DNA from: Prevotella sp. UBA2739
GTDB taxonomy: Bacteria; Bacteroidota; Bacteroidia; Bacteroidales; Bacteroidaceae
DNA length: 28,994 bases
Direction: 5' to 3'
Assembly (NCBI GenBank): GCA_002353525.1
Contig: DEJV01000014.1
Coordinates: 1-28,994, forward strand
Below the pieces are notes generated by a model. That model saw only the letters and a program-made list of their open reading frames with translations, was not told where the DNA came from and searched no databases. Shown one piece after another: positions 6,943 through 16,945 of this stretch (position 1 is its first letter; each line of letters starts with the position of its first letter). The position numbers were made by a program, and so were the translations under genes.

Positions 6943-8253
6943 TCAGCTGATGGTGAAGCGGAGGTGAAGCAGCCGGTGGAGGGCAAAGATGATGATGACC
7001 TCCAGGAGATAGGCTATGAGATAGCTATACCACAACAGTCCCGGAACCTGTTTGGAGATAACCCACATGACGGGGATGACCGTCAGCGAGAGGGCAAACG
7101 AAATGAACAGGGCCATGTGGTGGTGGCCGTAGAGCTTATAGACAATCATCAGCACATAGATGTAGCAGAAGGGAATGAAGCTGAGGGCGAAGATGCGCAG
7201 GGCATCGTCGGTCTCGGCAATGTAGTCTGGATGGTCGGCACCAAACAGGGCTGCAATGGCCTCGGGGTCGAACCATACAAACAGACAGGTAACGGCCATG
7301 GCCACAGTGATAAAGCGAAACGACTTGCGCATGACGATTCGCAGACCCTCGGCATCGCGACGACCCACCTGGATGGCTCCCAGCGACTGGAGCGTCTGAC
7401 AGGTGCCTGAGAGGAAAAGATTATACACCTGCAACAGGTTCATACATACGGCAAAGGCGAAGATACCGGCCTGTCCCAGCGTGGAGAGCACAATCCTGTT
7501 GGCCGAGAGCAGCAGCAGCGTAAGGCTGATGGAGGCAACGGCGAGAGGAGCCCCTTGGGAGATAATCTTTTTTAGAATGGACGATTGGAAATTGGCAAGG
7601 GACCATTGCAGCCGGCGATGCTCTGGCTTGCGCCAGTGGGTCAGCAAGATGGCGATGCCCACCAGATGACCCACCACGGTGGCAGCCGACGAACCGGTGA
7701 TGCCCCAGTCGAACCACTGGATGAACACGATGTCGAGGCAGAGATTCACCACATTGTCGATGATCACCGCCACGGACACCAGCTTAGGCTGTCCGTCTAC
7801 ACCCACCATTGTGGAGAGACCCCACATGAGGATGAACGCGGGGTTGCCCAAGAGCAGCACCTGTGCGTAGTCGCGGGCCAAGGGCAGTATCAGCTCGTTG
7901 CTGCATAGCAGACGGGTAGTAGCATCGATGAAGAACACACCCCCGAAGAGTGCCAGCAGGAGTCCAATGCCTACACTAAGCGTCAGGGAGAACGAGAAGT
8001 AACGGCGGGCAAGAGGAATGTCTTTCTGTCCTAAGGCATAGCCCACCAGCATGCCCGCACCTGCATTGATGAGCAGGTGCAGGGTGAAGATGAACTGGTT
8101 AATGGGTTTCGACAGATTGATGGCACTCACACCGTCGGCACTGATGAGGTTTCCCACGATGATGCCGTCAACCACGTTGCCCAGACAACCTGACAGGGCT
8201 ACAAGGACGTATGCCCAGAGGTAGTTGTAGAATTGCTTGTTGATGTCATTCAT
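6943..8253 (-). CDS. MATE family exporter, last gene of the NRPS operon
   Basis: This 436-residue inner-membrane protein is a complete 12-helix MATE transporter, which uses a proton or sodium gradient to expel small organic molecules. Family features include the N-terminal GNVVDGIIVGNLISADGVSAINLSKPINQF, the paired repeat in the second half (SQGAPLAVASISLTLLLLSANRIV) and the GAIQVGRRDAEG loop. Its start codon is 3 nt after the NRPS stop, so it is almost certainly cotranslated with it. Exporters of the MATE type are common partners of natural-product genes, giving self-protection or secretion, so the NRPS product is the obvious candidate substrate. This MATE differs in sequence from the partial MATE at 1-710. 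Function as the product exporter is inference from the operon. Confidence 0.93.
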   Translation of the reverse strand: MNDINKQFYNYLWAYVLVALSGCLGNVVDGIIVGNLISADGVSAINLSKPINQFIFTLHLLINAGAGMLVGYALGQKDIPLARRYFSFSLTLSVGIGLLLALFGGVFFIDATTRLLCSNELILPLARDYAQVLLLGNPAFILMWGLSTMVGVDGQPKLVSVAVIIDNVVNLCLDIVFIQWFDWGITGSSAATVVGHLVGIAILLTHWRKPEHRRLQWSLANFQSSILKKIISQGAPLAVASISLTLLLLSANRIVLSTLGQAGIFAFAVCMNLLQVYNLFLSGTCQTLQSLGAIQVGRRDAEGLRIVMRKSFRFITVAMAVTCLFVWFDPEAIAALFGADHPDYIAETDDALRIFALSFIPFCYIYVLMIVYKLYGHHHMALFISFALSLTVIPVMWVISKQVPGLLWYSYLIAYLLEVIIIFALHRLLHLRFTIS

Positions 8254-8256
8254 AGG

Positions 8257-11200
8257 TTACTCTTCAAAGAATCCGAAACCTCCTAAAGCTGTCAGCATGC
8301 GCTCTACGTAGTCCCATGAAGTAGGACTCCAGCTGAAACCTAAGCGGTAGAGCACCTGTGTGGTGTAGTCGTTGTCGCGCCCCACATCGGCGGTCTTCTG
8401 CCCGTGGGCCATGTCCTGATAAGCCAGCAGCGAGGCCATCTGACGGGCCTTCTGCGGGTCGTTCTTGGCTTGCTCCATGGCATCGGCAAAGTCTTCCTGT
8501 TCTACGAAACGAATGCCGTCGCCTACAGCCGTCAGTCCCATGAGCACGTCGCCAAGGAACTGTCCGTGGATGTTGTATGGATGGAACACCGTACACTCCT
8601 TAGGTGTGGTAGCCAGCAAGACGATAGCCCGGCTCACCTCGTTGATGGGCGAGAACTCTACCCGCTTGTTGCGCATGGCGTAAGGACAGCAGCCCAGCAT
8701 GTTGTAGACCTTGATACGACCCATGAAAGAGTTGGTCGAGAAGTTGGCCTGGAACTCACCGTCGGTAGAGCGTGCTGCCAAGTTACCCACACGCATGATC
8801 TTGGCACTCAGTCCGTGCTGGGCAACCGCATCGAGAATCAGCCGTTCGGCCATGAACTTCGAGTAGATATACTTATTGCCCAGATACTGGCCCATGTAAA
8901 GACGCTGTTCGGTGAAGATGTCGTCTTTGAACTGGCCGGCCCACATTCCTCGGGTGCTGGCGGTGGAAACATGCACCAGCTTGGCGCCCGTCTGGATGCA
9001 GAAATCCGCACAACGCTGGGCACCGCCAATGTTCACGTCCTCAATCTCTGTGCCTTCAGAGAAGTGCTTCACAATGGCTGCGCAGTTGAAGACGGTGTTA
9101 ATCCGGCAGTCGCCGTCGGTTGCTCCGGGTATGACGAGCTGCGAGAGATCTTGCGTCACGTCGCCCAACACTACATGCAGGCGCTTTCCGAAGATTTCTT
9201 TGAAGTTGTTGGAGAAATAATAGAAGAGCAGTGTCCGCAGACGTCTTTCGGCTGTTTCTTGTGTCTTACCGCGCACCAGACAGTAGATGTTTTCAGCATC
9301 GCTGTCGATGAGCTCGTGCAGAATGTGGATGCCGAGATAGCCTGTTGCACCTGTCAGCAGCACATTTCCTAGCGGTTGGCGTTCGCCATGGCGGAAACTG
9401 TCGAGTACATTATGCTGCAGGAGGTTGTCGATGGCGGTATAGTCGAATGCGCTCACCTCGTCGGTTCCTGTCTCGACCTTCTCGCCAGTGATCAGCTCGG
9501 CCAGTTCTCTTGGGGTGGGCTGGGCGAAGACGTCACCGTAGGCAATATGGTGTCCTCTCTTGTCGGCTTCGATAATCACCTGCATCACGACGAGCGAGGT
9601 ACCTCCCAATTCGAAGAAGTTGTCGGTGGCTCCCACCTTGTCCATTTGCAGAATGCCGGCAAAGATGTCGCAGAAGTCGCGTTCCACGTCGTTAGCTGGT
9701 GCCTCGTAAGCAGAGCTGACAGCCAGCACGGGCTCGGGCAGTGCCTTTACATCGGTCTTGCCATTGGGAGTCATGGGCATCTCCTTCAGCTGGAGATAGG
9801 CTGTAGGCACCATGTACTGTGTCAGGCTCTTGCTGATTTCGGCCTTCAGGTCGGCAGGAACAATTTCGCGGTCAGCGGTATAGTAGGCGCAGAGGTGCTC
9901 TTTCTCATTCAGTTTGCGGATGAGAATCACCACCTTCTTCATGCCTTCCACCTTCAGCATCACGTTCTCGATTTCGCCGAGTTCGATGCGCAAGCCACGC
10001 AGCTTGATCTGGTGATCGGTACGCCCAAGGATGAGCACATTACCGTCGGGCAGCCACTTGGCGTAGTCGCCGCTCTTATAGATGCGCTCCCCATGATACT
10101 CCACGAAGCGTTCGCGGGTCATCTCGTCGAGATTGTTGTAGCCACGGGCCACGCCACGTCCGCCGATGTATAGCTCGCCGACAACCCCCACAGGCAGTTC
10201 GTTGCCGTCGGCATCGACGATGAACTCCCTGACGTTGAGCTGAGGCTTGCCCACGGTGACGATGGTGGCATGGGTAAGCTCTGCATTGTTCGAAGCAACG
10301 GTAATCTCCGTCGGACCGTAGCAATTGAAGATACGGGCCTTCGTCACGCTGCGCATCTTGGCCAAGAGGGCTTCGCTGAACTTCTCTCCTCCGGCCCTGC
10401 AAATCTTGAGATTTGCGATGGTATCGCAAAATGCGGAACTGGTGAGCCAGGTCTGCCAGCGTGAGGGTGTGCCGCTGACCATGTCGATGTGCTGATCGCT
10501 GATGAGCTGCGACAGGTCGAGAGGGTTGTTGGCCTGATCCTCGGTGGCGAGGATGAGTGTCTTGCCGTTGAAATAAGCCATGCCAATGTCTTGCAAGGCT
10601 GCATCGAACGAGATGGTGGTGACACTGAGGATGCGGGTGGCATCGGTCAGCACGGCATGTGCAAAGACATTGGCCGGATGACCATAGAGATAGTTGCAGA
10701 TGCCTTCGTGGCGCAGCATTACGCCCTTGGGCCGTCCCGTTGAACCACTCGTATAGATGAGGTATGCAAGGTCGTCGGGGGTCAGGTCTGTGGGCTGCTG
10801 TGGTGCAGCGGCAGACTGGACAAGTTCTTCCACGTCGATGGCTTTGCCGGCGGGGACTGTGGCGAGACGGTCGGCTGTTGTGATGATGTAGCGCGCCTCG
10901 CTATCCTCGAGAATGAGTTTTACACGGTCGGCGGGATAGTCGGGGTCGCAGGGAATATAGGCAGCTCCGGATTTCAGAACACCGAAGAGCGAGAGAATGA
11001 GCCGGCTGGTTCGCGGCAGCAACAGGGCTACGCGGTCGCCAGTGTTGACGCCCCGCTGGCGCAGACCGCTGGCAATGCGGTTGGTCAACTGGTCCATCTC
11101 CTGATAGGTATAGGTAGCATCGCAGGCCACCAATGCCTCTTGCTCGGGATTCTTTTGGGCGAAATAACTGATACAGTCGTGGAACAATTTGAATGGGGCC

Positions 11201-14200
11201 GTGCCCGTGTCAGTCGTTCTCAGCATGCTCAGTTGCTCTTCCTGCTTCTTGCTGACGATAGACAGATGGCGCACCTTTCCATCGGGTTGGGCCATCATAT
11301 TCTCTGCTACGGCAGCGATACTCTCGGCCAAGGCCTCTCCCAACGCTGGCGAATAGACAGCATCATCATATTGTACCACCACTCCGCGCGACTCAATCTT
11401 GATGTTAATCTTGAATTTCGGCACATTCAGTTCCAACAGTTCCTGACCAACGGTCTGACCGCCTACCTTGTATTCCGATAGCACACCCACCTGGTAGGCG
11501 TAGGCAATGGCTGGACGGAATCCATAGTCGGATGCAATGCGTGCGAAAGGATAGTCCTCATGGCGCAGCGTCTGGTCGAAAGTCTCGCTGGCCTGGTGGA
11601 GGAACTGGCTGACGGTGACATCGTCGATTTGCAATCCGAGTGCGAGGGTATTGACAAACATACCCACCGTGTCGGCAATCTTCAGGTTGGAGCGTCCGCT
11701 GCTCACCGTACTAAGATAAACCTCGCGGTTGTTGGTGTAGCGCGATACGACGTAGGCCGTGGCAGCGAGGAAAAGGTGTGCAGGAGTAATTTCCTGCTGG
11801 CGGCAGAATGCGCCGGCCTTCTCGAAATCGGCTGGGCAGACAGCTTCGCCGATAAATCCTTGCTGTTCGGTCTTGGGCAGATCGGCAGGAATCTCGCTGG
11901 CTCCTTCGCAGGTCTGCAACTTCTCGGCAAAGAACTGTTGTGCTGCCTTGAAAGTATCGCTATCCTCGGCTTTCTGCTGATCGGCCACGAAATCGAGGTA
12001 GGTGTAGTCTTCTTTCTCTACAGCGGAACCATCGAGCACCTGGCATACCTGACGGATAAACAAGTCGGCAGAACCACCGTCGAAGATGAGGTGGTGCACA
12101 TCCATCAGCAGTGACACACCGTCTCCCGTTCTCACTATTTCGAAGCGATAGAGGGGCGACTTCTGCAAGTTGAAGGGCTGCACAAACTCATTTTTATAGG
12201 TTGACAGTTGCTCCATACTCATCTCGCTGATGGGAATCTCCACATGCACGCAACCTTCTGTGGTCTGCATGATTTCCTCACCTTCCGTAAGGAAATGAAC
12301 ACGCAGCTCAGGATGGTTCTCCACCACTTGCTTCACGGCATCGGCCAATCGGCCGGCGTCTGTTCCTGCGGGGAATGTGAGCATGTACGGGATGTTGTAG
12401 ATGGTGGAAGTAGGATTCTTCAGACATTCGAAATAGACACCCGTCTGGGCATAGGAAAGGCCCGCTTCCTTCTTTTCCTGGGTGGCAATGGAGTCAGGCT
12501 TGCCAGCAGAGGTGTCTTTCTTCTCTTCTTTGGGTGACAAGAGTGCTGCCAGGATCTCATTTTCGATGCTTTGTATGGAACCGCCTTTCACCAAGTCTCT
12601 CGAATCGAGTGTCACACCATAACGCTTGTTCACCAGCACAGCCAGTTTGATGGCTGAGATGGAGGTCAGCCCGATGTATCCCAGATTCGTAGTGATGCCG
12701 AAATCTGCGTTGTTCACAATACCGGCAATGATATCCTTCAGTTCCTGCTCCAGCACATTGAGCGGAGCCTGCTCAGCCAGTTGCTGTGGTGCGGCAACCG
12801 ACGGGACGGGCTTGGGCAGGGCACGTTTGTTCACTTTCTGGTTTTGGTTCAGTGGGATGGCGTCTATCTGCATCGTAACGGCAGGCACCATGTATGGGGG
12901 CTTCTGGTCGAGGATGAAATTGTTCAGAGCCTCTATCTCTATCTGTTCGTCACTGACGATATAGGCAGCAATGAACTTGCCGTTGCCTCCTTCCTCATCG
13001 AAAGCTTGTACGGTAGCATCTTTGATGCCGGGGAACTCGCGGATGATGGCCTCCACCTCTTTCAGCTCGATGCGGAAACCACGAATCTTTACCTGTCCGT
13101 CGCGGCGGCCCACAAACTGGATGTTTCCGTCTGGCAGGTAGCGCACGATGTCGCCCGTTCGATAGACGCGAATATATTTGTTGTCGTCGGTAAATGGATT
13201 GCCGATATATACCTCTGCTGTTTTCTCAGGACGGTTCAGGTAGCCACGGCTCACCTGCGGTCCGCTCACCCACAGTTCGCCTGCAGCTCCGACGGGCAGA
13301 CGGTGGCCCTGTGGGTCGACAATATAGAGGCGCATGTTGTCGAGTGGCCTGCCAATGGGAATGTCCTTCAGTTTCTTGTTCACCAGATAGATGGTGGTAA
13401 AGATGGTGCATTCTGTAGGACCATAGACGTTGTAGAAGTCGTAGTCTGCAGGGGGTGTGATGCTGGCCAGTTTCTCACCACCAGTTGAGAGATACATCAG
13501 CGAGTGGTTCTCAATGTTAGAAGCGAACTGGAAGCCCACCTGGGTGGTCATAAACGAATGGGTGATATGATTCGTCTCGAAATAATCGTTCAGGGCTATC
13601 AAGTCTAGGCGAAGCTCCTCAGGGATGATATGTACGGTTGCTCCGCAGGTAAGGGCGGGATACATATCCATCATGCAGGCGTCGAAACCGTAGCTGGCGT
13701 ATGCTGCCACGTTGTGTTCTGGCTTCAGACCATAGAAGCGCTGGTACCAGTGGCAGAAGGCCACGAGGTTGGCATGCGTCAGTTGGCAGCCCTTCGGCAC
13801 TCCAGTGGAACCGGAAGTGTAGAGGAGAATGAAGAGACTGTCGGGAGATGGTGCGGCAGGCTGTTGTGGTGCGGCAGCACACTGGTTGAGGGCCGATGTC
13901 AGCAGTGTCTCGCCGGTGTATTCGTCAACCAGCTCGCGCAGTGCCTCGTCGGCAATAAGCAGCTTGGCATTTGCGTCCTTCATCATGAAGTTCAAACGCT
14001 CCTTCGGATAGGTGGGGTCGAGGGGCTGATAGGCGCAGCCGGCCTTTAACACACCGAGTGAGGCAATAGCCATCCACTCGCAGCGAGGAATCAAGATTGA
14101 TACGACATCTTCTCTCCCTAAGCCCAACGATGCCACATATCCTGCTATGCAGTCGCTCATCTCGTCGACCTCCTTATAAGTATACCGCTTGTCCTTATAG

Positions 14201-15555
14201 ACCACGGCAATGTTGTCAGGAGTAGCTTTGGCCTGACGGCTGAACAGCGAGACGATGGTCTGTGTGTCGTCGTATGGCACATCGGTCTGGTTGAAGCTGT
14301 CGAGCATCTCTTTCTGCGCTGTTGTGGTGATGTCCACATCGCGAAGATAGTCCTTGGTGAGGAATCCCTCCACTACGGCCTCATAGCTCTCCAGATACTG
14401 GCTGACGAGAACCTCGCTGTAAGCATTGGCAGCGTATTCTGCTTCTATGCAGTAGTGTCCGTCACGGGCATAAGCCTTGAGATAGATCGACGTGTCGCGG
14501 GTGTTATTGTTCAGCCGCTGCATCGTCATGGGCTTACTACACAGTTGCAGACTGTCGAATAAAGTGCCATGCCAGGCAAAGAGGGTGGCCGACTGCAATC
14601 CTAAGTTGGTTGCCACGTCGGTGTAGGCGTATGCCTCGTGCTGCCGCTGGCCTGTCATCTGGTCTTGGCCGGCTTGCAGGAAGTCGCACACGGAGGTTTC
14701 GTCAGTAAATTTAGCATACACAGGCAGTGTCTTTACAAACATGCCTACAGAGTGTGCCAGACGTTTGTCGCTACGTCCGTTGTAGACCGTGTTGAAAAGC
14801 ACCTCCTGTTCGTTGTTCATCTTTGCAAGCAGGAAGCTGTAGGCTGCTGTGAAGAAAGTGCTCTTATAGACAGCCTTCTCGCGGCAGAAGTTCTCTACCT
14901 GTTGGGAATCTATTTGCATGGTCCGTGTGAGGATGCCTTCTTCGGGCACTTCTCCCTCCAGGTCGGGCAACAGCGGGCTGTAGCAGTCGCCGCAGTCGAA
15001 GTTCTGCTGATACCACTGCGCGTCGGTCTCGTAGGCCGGGCTCTTGCGCATCTCGTCTTCCGTTGTAGCCATCTCGCCCAAGGTGAGGGCTTCTGGTTCC
15101 AAGGGCAATCCTTGGTAAGCCTTCTCGATATCGGCTAGCAGCACACGACGAGTTGTTCCGTCGCTGATGATGTGGTGGATGTCCTGCAGCAGGTAGTAAT
15201 GGCTGGCATCTTGCAACAAACGGATGCGGAACAGACGGTCGGTGTAAAGGTTGAAGGGCTGTACGAAGGCAGCCTTCTCACGCTCTATGTCCTCCACCTG
15301 CTCGATGGTCAGCACAAACTGTTCGCTGTCGTCGATGGTCTGCATCGGTTCGCCGTCGTCGGTCAGCGCGATGCGGGTAAAGAGTGTGGGATGTGCTTTC
15401 ACGGTAGCTTCGATGGCATGGCACAAGCGATCTCCGTCTATAGAACCGTCGATGGTGTATAAGTAAGGTATGTTATAACACGGCTCATTAGCGTGGCTGA
15501 TGCACTCTGCATAGATGCCGTATTGCGATCTGCTTAAAGGTGCTGTTGTCGTCAT
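8257..15555 (-). CDS. Two-module nonribosomal peptide synthetase, C-A-T-C-A-T-reductase
   Basis: This 2432-residue cytoplasmic enzyme builds a dipeptide and releases it reductively. Domains: C1 about 5-420 (HHIISDG, H127-G133); A1 about 430-915 (LLYTSGSTGVPKG; NVYGPTE; YRTGD; K907); T1 about 930-1005 (GLTS, carrier Ser965); C2 about 1030-1435 (HHLIFDG, 1154-1160); A2 about 1465-1945 (YTSGSTGRPKG; NCYGPTE; YKSGD; K1933); T2 about 1955-2025 (FELGGTS, Ser1987); terminal thioester reductase about 2060-2432 with GATGYLG (2069-2075) and the catalytic Y2229xxxK2233. All key residues seem present. A condensation domain at the N-terminus suggests the first amino acid is acylated, as in lipo-initiating NRPSs. 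No thioesterase or epimerase is present, so an aldehyde or alcohol should be released, which may cyclise. The carrier domains need a 4'-phosphopantetheinyl transferase from elsewhere. It lies 21 nt after the barrel gene and 3 nt before MATE. Confidence 0.97.
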   Translation of the reverse strand: MTTTAPLSRSQYGIYAECISHANEPCYNIPYLYTIDGSIDGDRLCHAIEATVKAHPTLFTRIALTDDGEPMQTIDDSEQFVLTIEQVEDIEREKAAFVQPFNLYTDRLFRIRLLQDASHYYLLQDIHHIISDGTTRRVLLADIEKAYQGLPLEPEALTLGEMATTEDEMRKSPAYETDAQWYQQNFDCGDCYSPLLPDLEGEVPEEGILTRTMQIDSQQVENFCREKAVYKSTFFTAAYSFLLAKMNNEQEVLFNTVYNGRSDKRLAHSVGMFVKTLPVYAKFTDETSVCDFLQAGQDQMTGQRQHEAYAYTDVATNLGLQSATLFAWHGTLFDSLQLCSKPMTMQRLNNNTRDTSIYLKAYARDGHYCIEAEYAANAYSEVLVSQYLESYEAVVEGFLTKDYLRDVDITTTAQKEMLDSFNQTDVPYDDTQTIVSLFSRQAKATPDNIAVVYKDKRYTYKEVDEMSDCIAGYVASLGLGREDVVSILIPRCEWMAIASLGVLKAGCAYQPLDPTYPKERLNFMMKDANAKLLIADEALRELVDEYTGETLLTSALNQCAAAPQQPAAPSPDSLFILLYTSGSTGVPKGCQLTHANLVAFCHWYQRFYGLKPEHNVAAYASYGFDACMMDMYPALTCGATVHIIPEELRLDLIALNDYFETNHITHSFMTTQVGFQFASNIENHSLMYLSTGGEKLASITPPADYDFYNVYGPTECTIFTTIYLVNKKLKDIPIGRPLDNMRLYIVDPQGHRLPVGAAGELWVSGPQVSRGYLNRPEKTAEVYIGNPFTDDNKYIRVYRTGDIVRYLPDGNIQFVGRRDGQVKIRGFRIELKEVEAIIREFPGIKDATVQAFDEEGGNGKFIAAYIVSDEQIEIEALNNFILDQKPPYMVPAVTMQIDAIPLNQNQKVNKRALPKPVPSVAAPQQLAEQAPLNVLEQELKDIIAGIVNNADFGITTNLGYIGLTSISAIKLAVLVNKRYGVTLDSRDLVKGGSIQSIENEILAALLSPKEEKKDTSAGKPDSIATQEKKEAGLSYAQTGVYFECLKNPTSTIYNIPYMLTFPAGTDAGRLADAVKQVVENHPELRVHFLTEGEEIMQTTEGCVHVEIPISEMSMEQLSTYKNEFVQPFNLQKSPLYRFEIVRTGDGVSLLMDVHHLIFDGGSADLFIRQVCQVLDGSAVEKEDYTYLDFVADQQKAEDSDTFKAAQQFFAEKLQTCEGASEIPADLPKTEQQGFIGEAVCPADFEKAGAFCRQQEITPAHLFLAATAYVVSRYTNNREVYLSTVSSGRSNLKIADTVGMFVNTLALGLQIDDVTVSQFLHQASETFDQTLRHEDYPFARIASDYGFRPAIAYAYQVGVLSEYKVGGQTVGQELLELNVPKFKINIKIESRGVVVQYDDAVYSPALGEALAESIAAVAENMMAQPDGKVRHLSIVSKKQEEQLSMLRTTDTGTAPFKLFHDCISYFAQKNPEQEALVACDATYTYQEMDQLTNRIASGLRQRGVNTGDRVALLLPRTSRLILSLFGVLKSGAAYIPCDPDYPADRVKLILEDSEARYIITTADRLATVPAGKAIDVEELVQSAAAPQQPTDLTPDDLAYLIYTSGSTGRPKGVMLRHEGICNYLYGHPANVFAHAVLTDATRILSVTTISFDAALQDIGMAYFNGKTLILATEDQANNPLDLSQLISDQHIDMVSGTPSRWQTWLTSSAFCDTIANLKICRAGGEKFSEALLAKMRSVTKARIFNCYGPTEITVASNNAELTHATIVTVGKPQLNVREFIVDADGNELPVGVVGELYIGGRGVARGYNNLDEMTRERFVEYHGERIYKSGDYAKWLPDGNVLILGRTDHQIKLRGLRIELGEIENVMLKVEGMKKVVILIRKLNEKEHLCAYYTADREIVPADLKAEISKSLTQYMVPTAYLQLKEMPMTPNGKTDVKALPEPVLAVSSAYEAPANDVERDFCDIFAGILQMDKVGATDNFFELGGTSLVVMQVIIEADKRGHHIAYGDVFAQPTPRELAELITGEKVETGTDEVSAFDYTAIDNLLQHNVLDSFRHGERQPLGNVLLTGATGYLGIHILHELIDSDAENIYCLVRGKTQETAERRLRTLLFYYFSNNFKEIFGKRLHVVLGDVTQDLSQLVIPGATDGDCRINTVFNCAAIVKHFSEGTEIEDVNIGGAQRCADFCIQTGAKLVHVSTASTRGMWAGQFKDDIFTEQRLYMGQYLGNKYIYSKFMAERLILDAVAQHGLSAKIMRVGNLAARSTDGEFQANFSTNSFMGRIKVYNMLGCCPYAMRNKRVEFSPINEVSRAIVLLATTPKECTVFHPYNIHGQFLGDVLMGLTAVGDGIRFVEQEDFADAMEQAKNDPQKARQMASLLAYQDMAHGQKTADVGRDNDYTTQVLYRLGFSWSPTSWDYVERMLTALGGFGFFEE

Positions 15556-15576
15556 AGTCTTATGTTTTTAGTATGT

Positions 15577-16944
15577 TTACCATTTTGCGGAAAAAAGTCT
15601 GGGGGTGAAGTTCAACGATAACCATCCCCAACGCAGACTGCCGTCACCGCTGGCTCGCTTCAGGCGTTCCATCGTCTCTGTTCCTGTCATGTAAGAGAAC
15701 CCTGCCGATATGTGTACGTCTTTGAACAGGGAGTAAGATGCCTCCACCTCAATTTCGTGGCCTAGTGAGCGGTTGAGTCCTTCTAGTTTTGTTCCTGTGG
15801 CAAGATAGTGATACGCAGCCTTTAAGCCCAGGTTCTTCAGTGGCCGGTAGGTGCCCCCAATATAAGCATTCTGCAGACCTGGTGTAAAGCCGTTGACAAA
15901 AGTGCTGAGGTAGAAGAAATCCATGGCACCGTAGAACTTATGGTGAGATCCATAGACAGGGTTGAACCCCTTGTTTTCTTTGTGGAACGGCATACCCATG
16001 CCGCCTTTATCCACCACAGCCACGTAGTCGTCGCCGCTAAGATAATCGAATCCGGCATTCACACTATAGTGGTTGTTGGGCTTCCACTCCGCCTTGACAG
16101 CAGCCATCCATGCGTCAAGTTTTGCGTCATTCTCGTCGTGCCCCGTCTGGCGGTAGTAGGAACCCTCTATCGAGAAATGTTTTGGAGCGTACTTCATATA
16201 GCCACCATATACAAGCTGCCACTCGGTGTGGGGCGCGTCTTGAAATTGTCCATCCAGCCTGCCAGCCTGCATACCTATGTTCATGATGAGTACGGAGACA
16301 CCGAGTGGTACTCGTGGTGTGTCGAAGTGATACCACACTGTTTGCATGGTTTTATAGGGACAACTGCCATCTGTGTAGTAAGAGATGGGCGAGCTGATGG
16401 AACGCAAGTTCTGGTTGTAGGCTACGATGGCGTGCAGCCGATGACGGCCGTACTTGCCAGACTGCGGGCTGTCGTAACCCAGTCGCAAGGCATCGTGGCT
16501 TCTAGCAGCCATCACCCAATCGTCGGTACCCATGATGCGCTCGTCGTCGTATCTCAGTGCCTGCCGGCCAATCTGTGCAAAAAAGCCGTTGTTGGTCGTC
16601 AGCTTACCCCAGGCCTCATAGATGCTGGTGGTGGAAGCTCCTTCATGGCCCCATGTGCCTACATGCTGTATGGCCACTTTAGCCTCCAGCCAGGAGCGTT
16701 GGTAGCCGAGGGTGATACGCTCGCGGTCGAGGATAAAGGCCGACTGGTCTTCTGATGTGGGGTCTTCGGCATCGCGGGTCATACCGCCGTTGCGTATCTC
16801 TCCGCGGGAAAGCAACTGCAGGTCGGCAGTGAAGAGCGTATCCTGGCCCCAGCTGTTTAACGGCTGCAGCGCTACTAGTAGTAGAGACGCCCCAGCGTGC
16901 CGCCTGAACCATGTCACCACGTGACGTCTGTAATCAGCTATCAT
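15577..16944 (-). CDS. Outer-membrane beta-barrel, alginate-export/porin-like
   Basis: The ATG at 16944 gives 455 residues and starts 1 nt after the STAS stop, which favours it over the upstream TTG at 16959 that would overlap the STAS gene. A leader follows (RRHAGASLLLVALQPLNSWGQ). The rest alternates polar and aromatic residues as in transmembrane beta strands, e.g. FFAQIGRQALRYDDERIMG, LGVSVLIMNIGMQAG and VSAGFSYMTG-like segments. The protein ends in a strand with terminal aromatic W, the usual outer-membrane assembly signal. The word RQALRYDDERIMG with a following WVMAARSHDALRLGY resembles the alginate-export (AlgE-like) barrel family seen in many Bacteroidota. It would form an outer-membrane channel. 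Its place between the regulator and the NRPS suggests passage of the product or of a signal. The substrate is not known. Confidence 0.85.
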   Translation of the reverse strand: MIADYRRHVVTWFRRHAGASLLLVALQPLNSWGQDTLFTADLQLLSRGEIRNGGMTRDAEDPTSEDQSAFILDRERITLGYQRSWLEAKVAIQHVGTWGHEGASTTSIYEAWGKLTTNNGFFAQIGRQALRYDDERIMGTDDWVMAARSHDALRLGYDSPQSGKYGRHRLHAIVAYNQNLRSISSPISYYTDGSCPYKTMQTVWYHFDTPRVPLGVSVLIMNIGMQAGRLDGQFQDAPHTEWQLVYGGYMKYAPKHFSIEGSYYRQTGHDENDAKLDAWMAAVKAEWKPNNHYSVNAGFDYLSGDDYVAVVDKGGMGMPFHKENKGFNPVYGSHHKFYGAMDFFYLSTFVNGFTPGLQNAYIGGTYRPLKNLGLKAAYHYLATGTKLEGLNRSLGHEIEVEASYSLFKDVHISAGFSYMTGTETMERLKRASGDGSLRWGWLSLNFTPRLFSAKW

Positions 16945-16945
16945 C

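Noticed and set aside
8404..9372. A 322-codon plus-strand open frame and similar ones opposite the NRPS gene
   Set aside because: Antisense shadows without domains; the minus strand encodes continuous NRPS domains.
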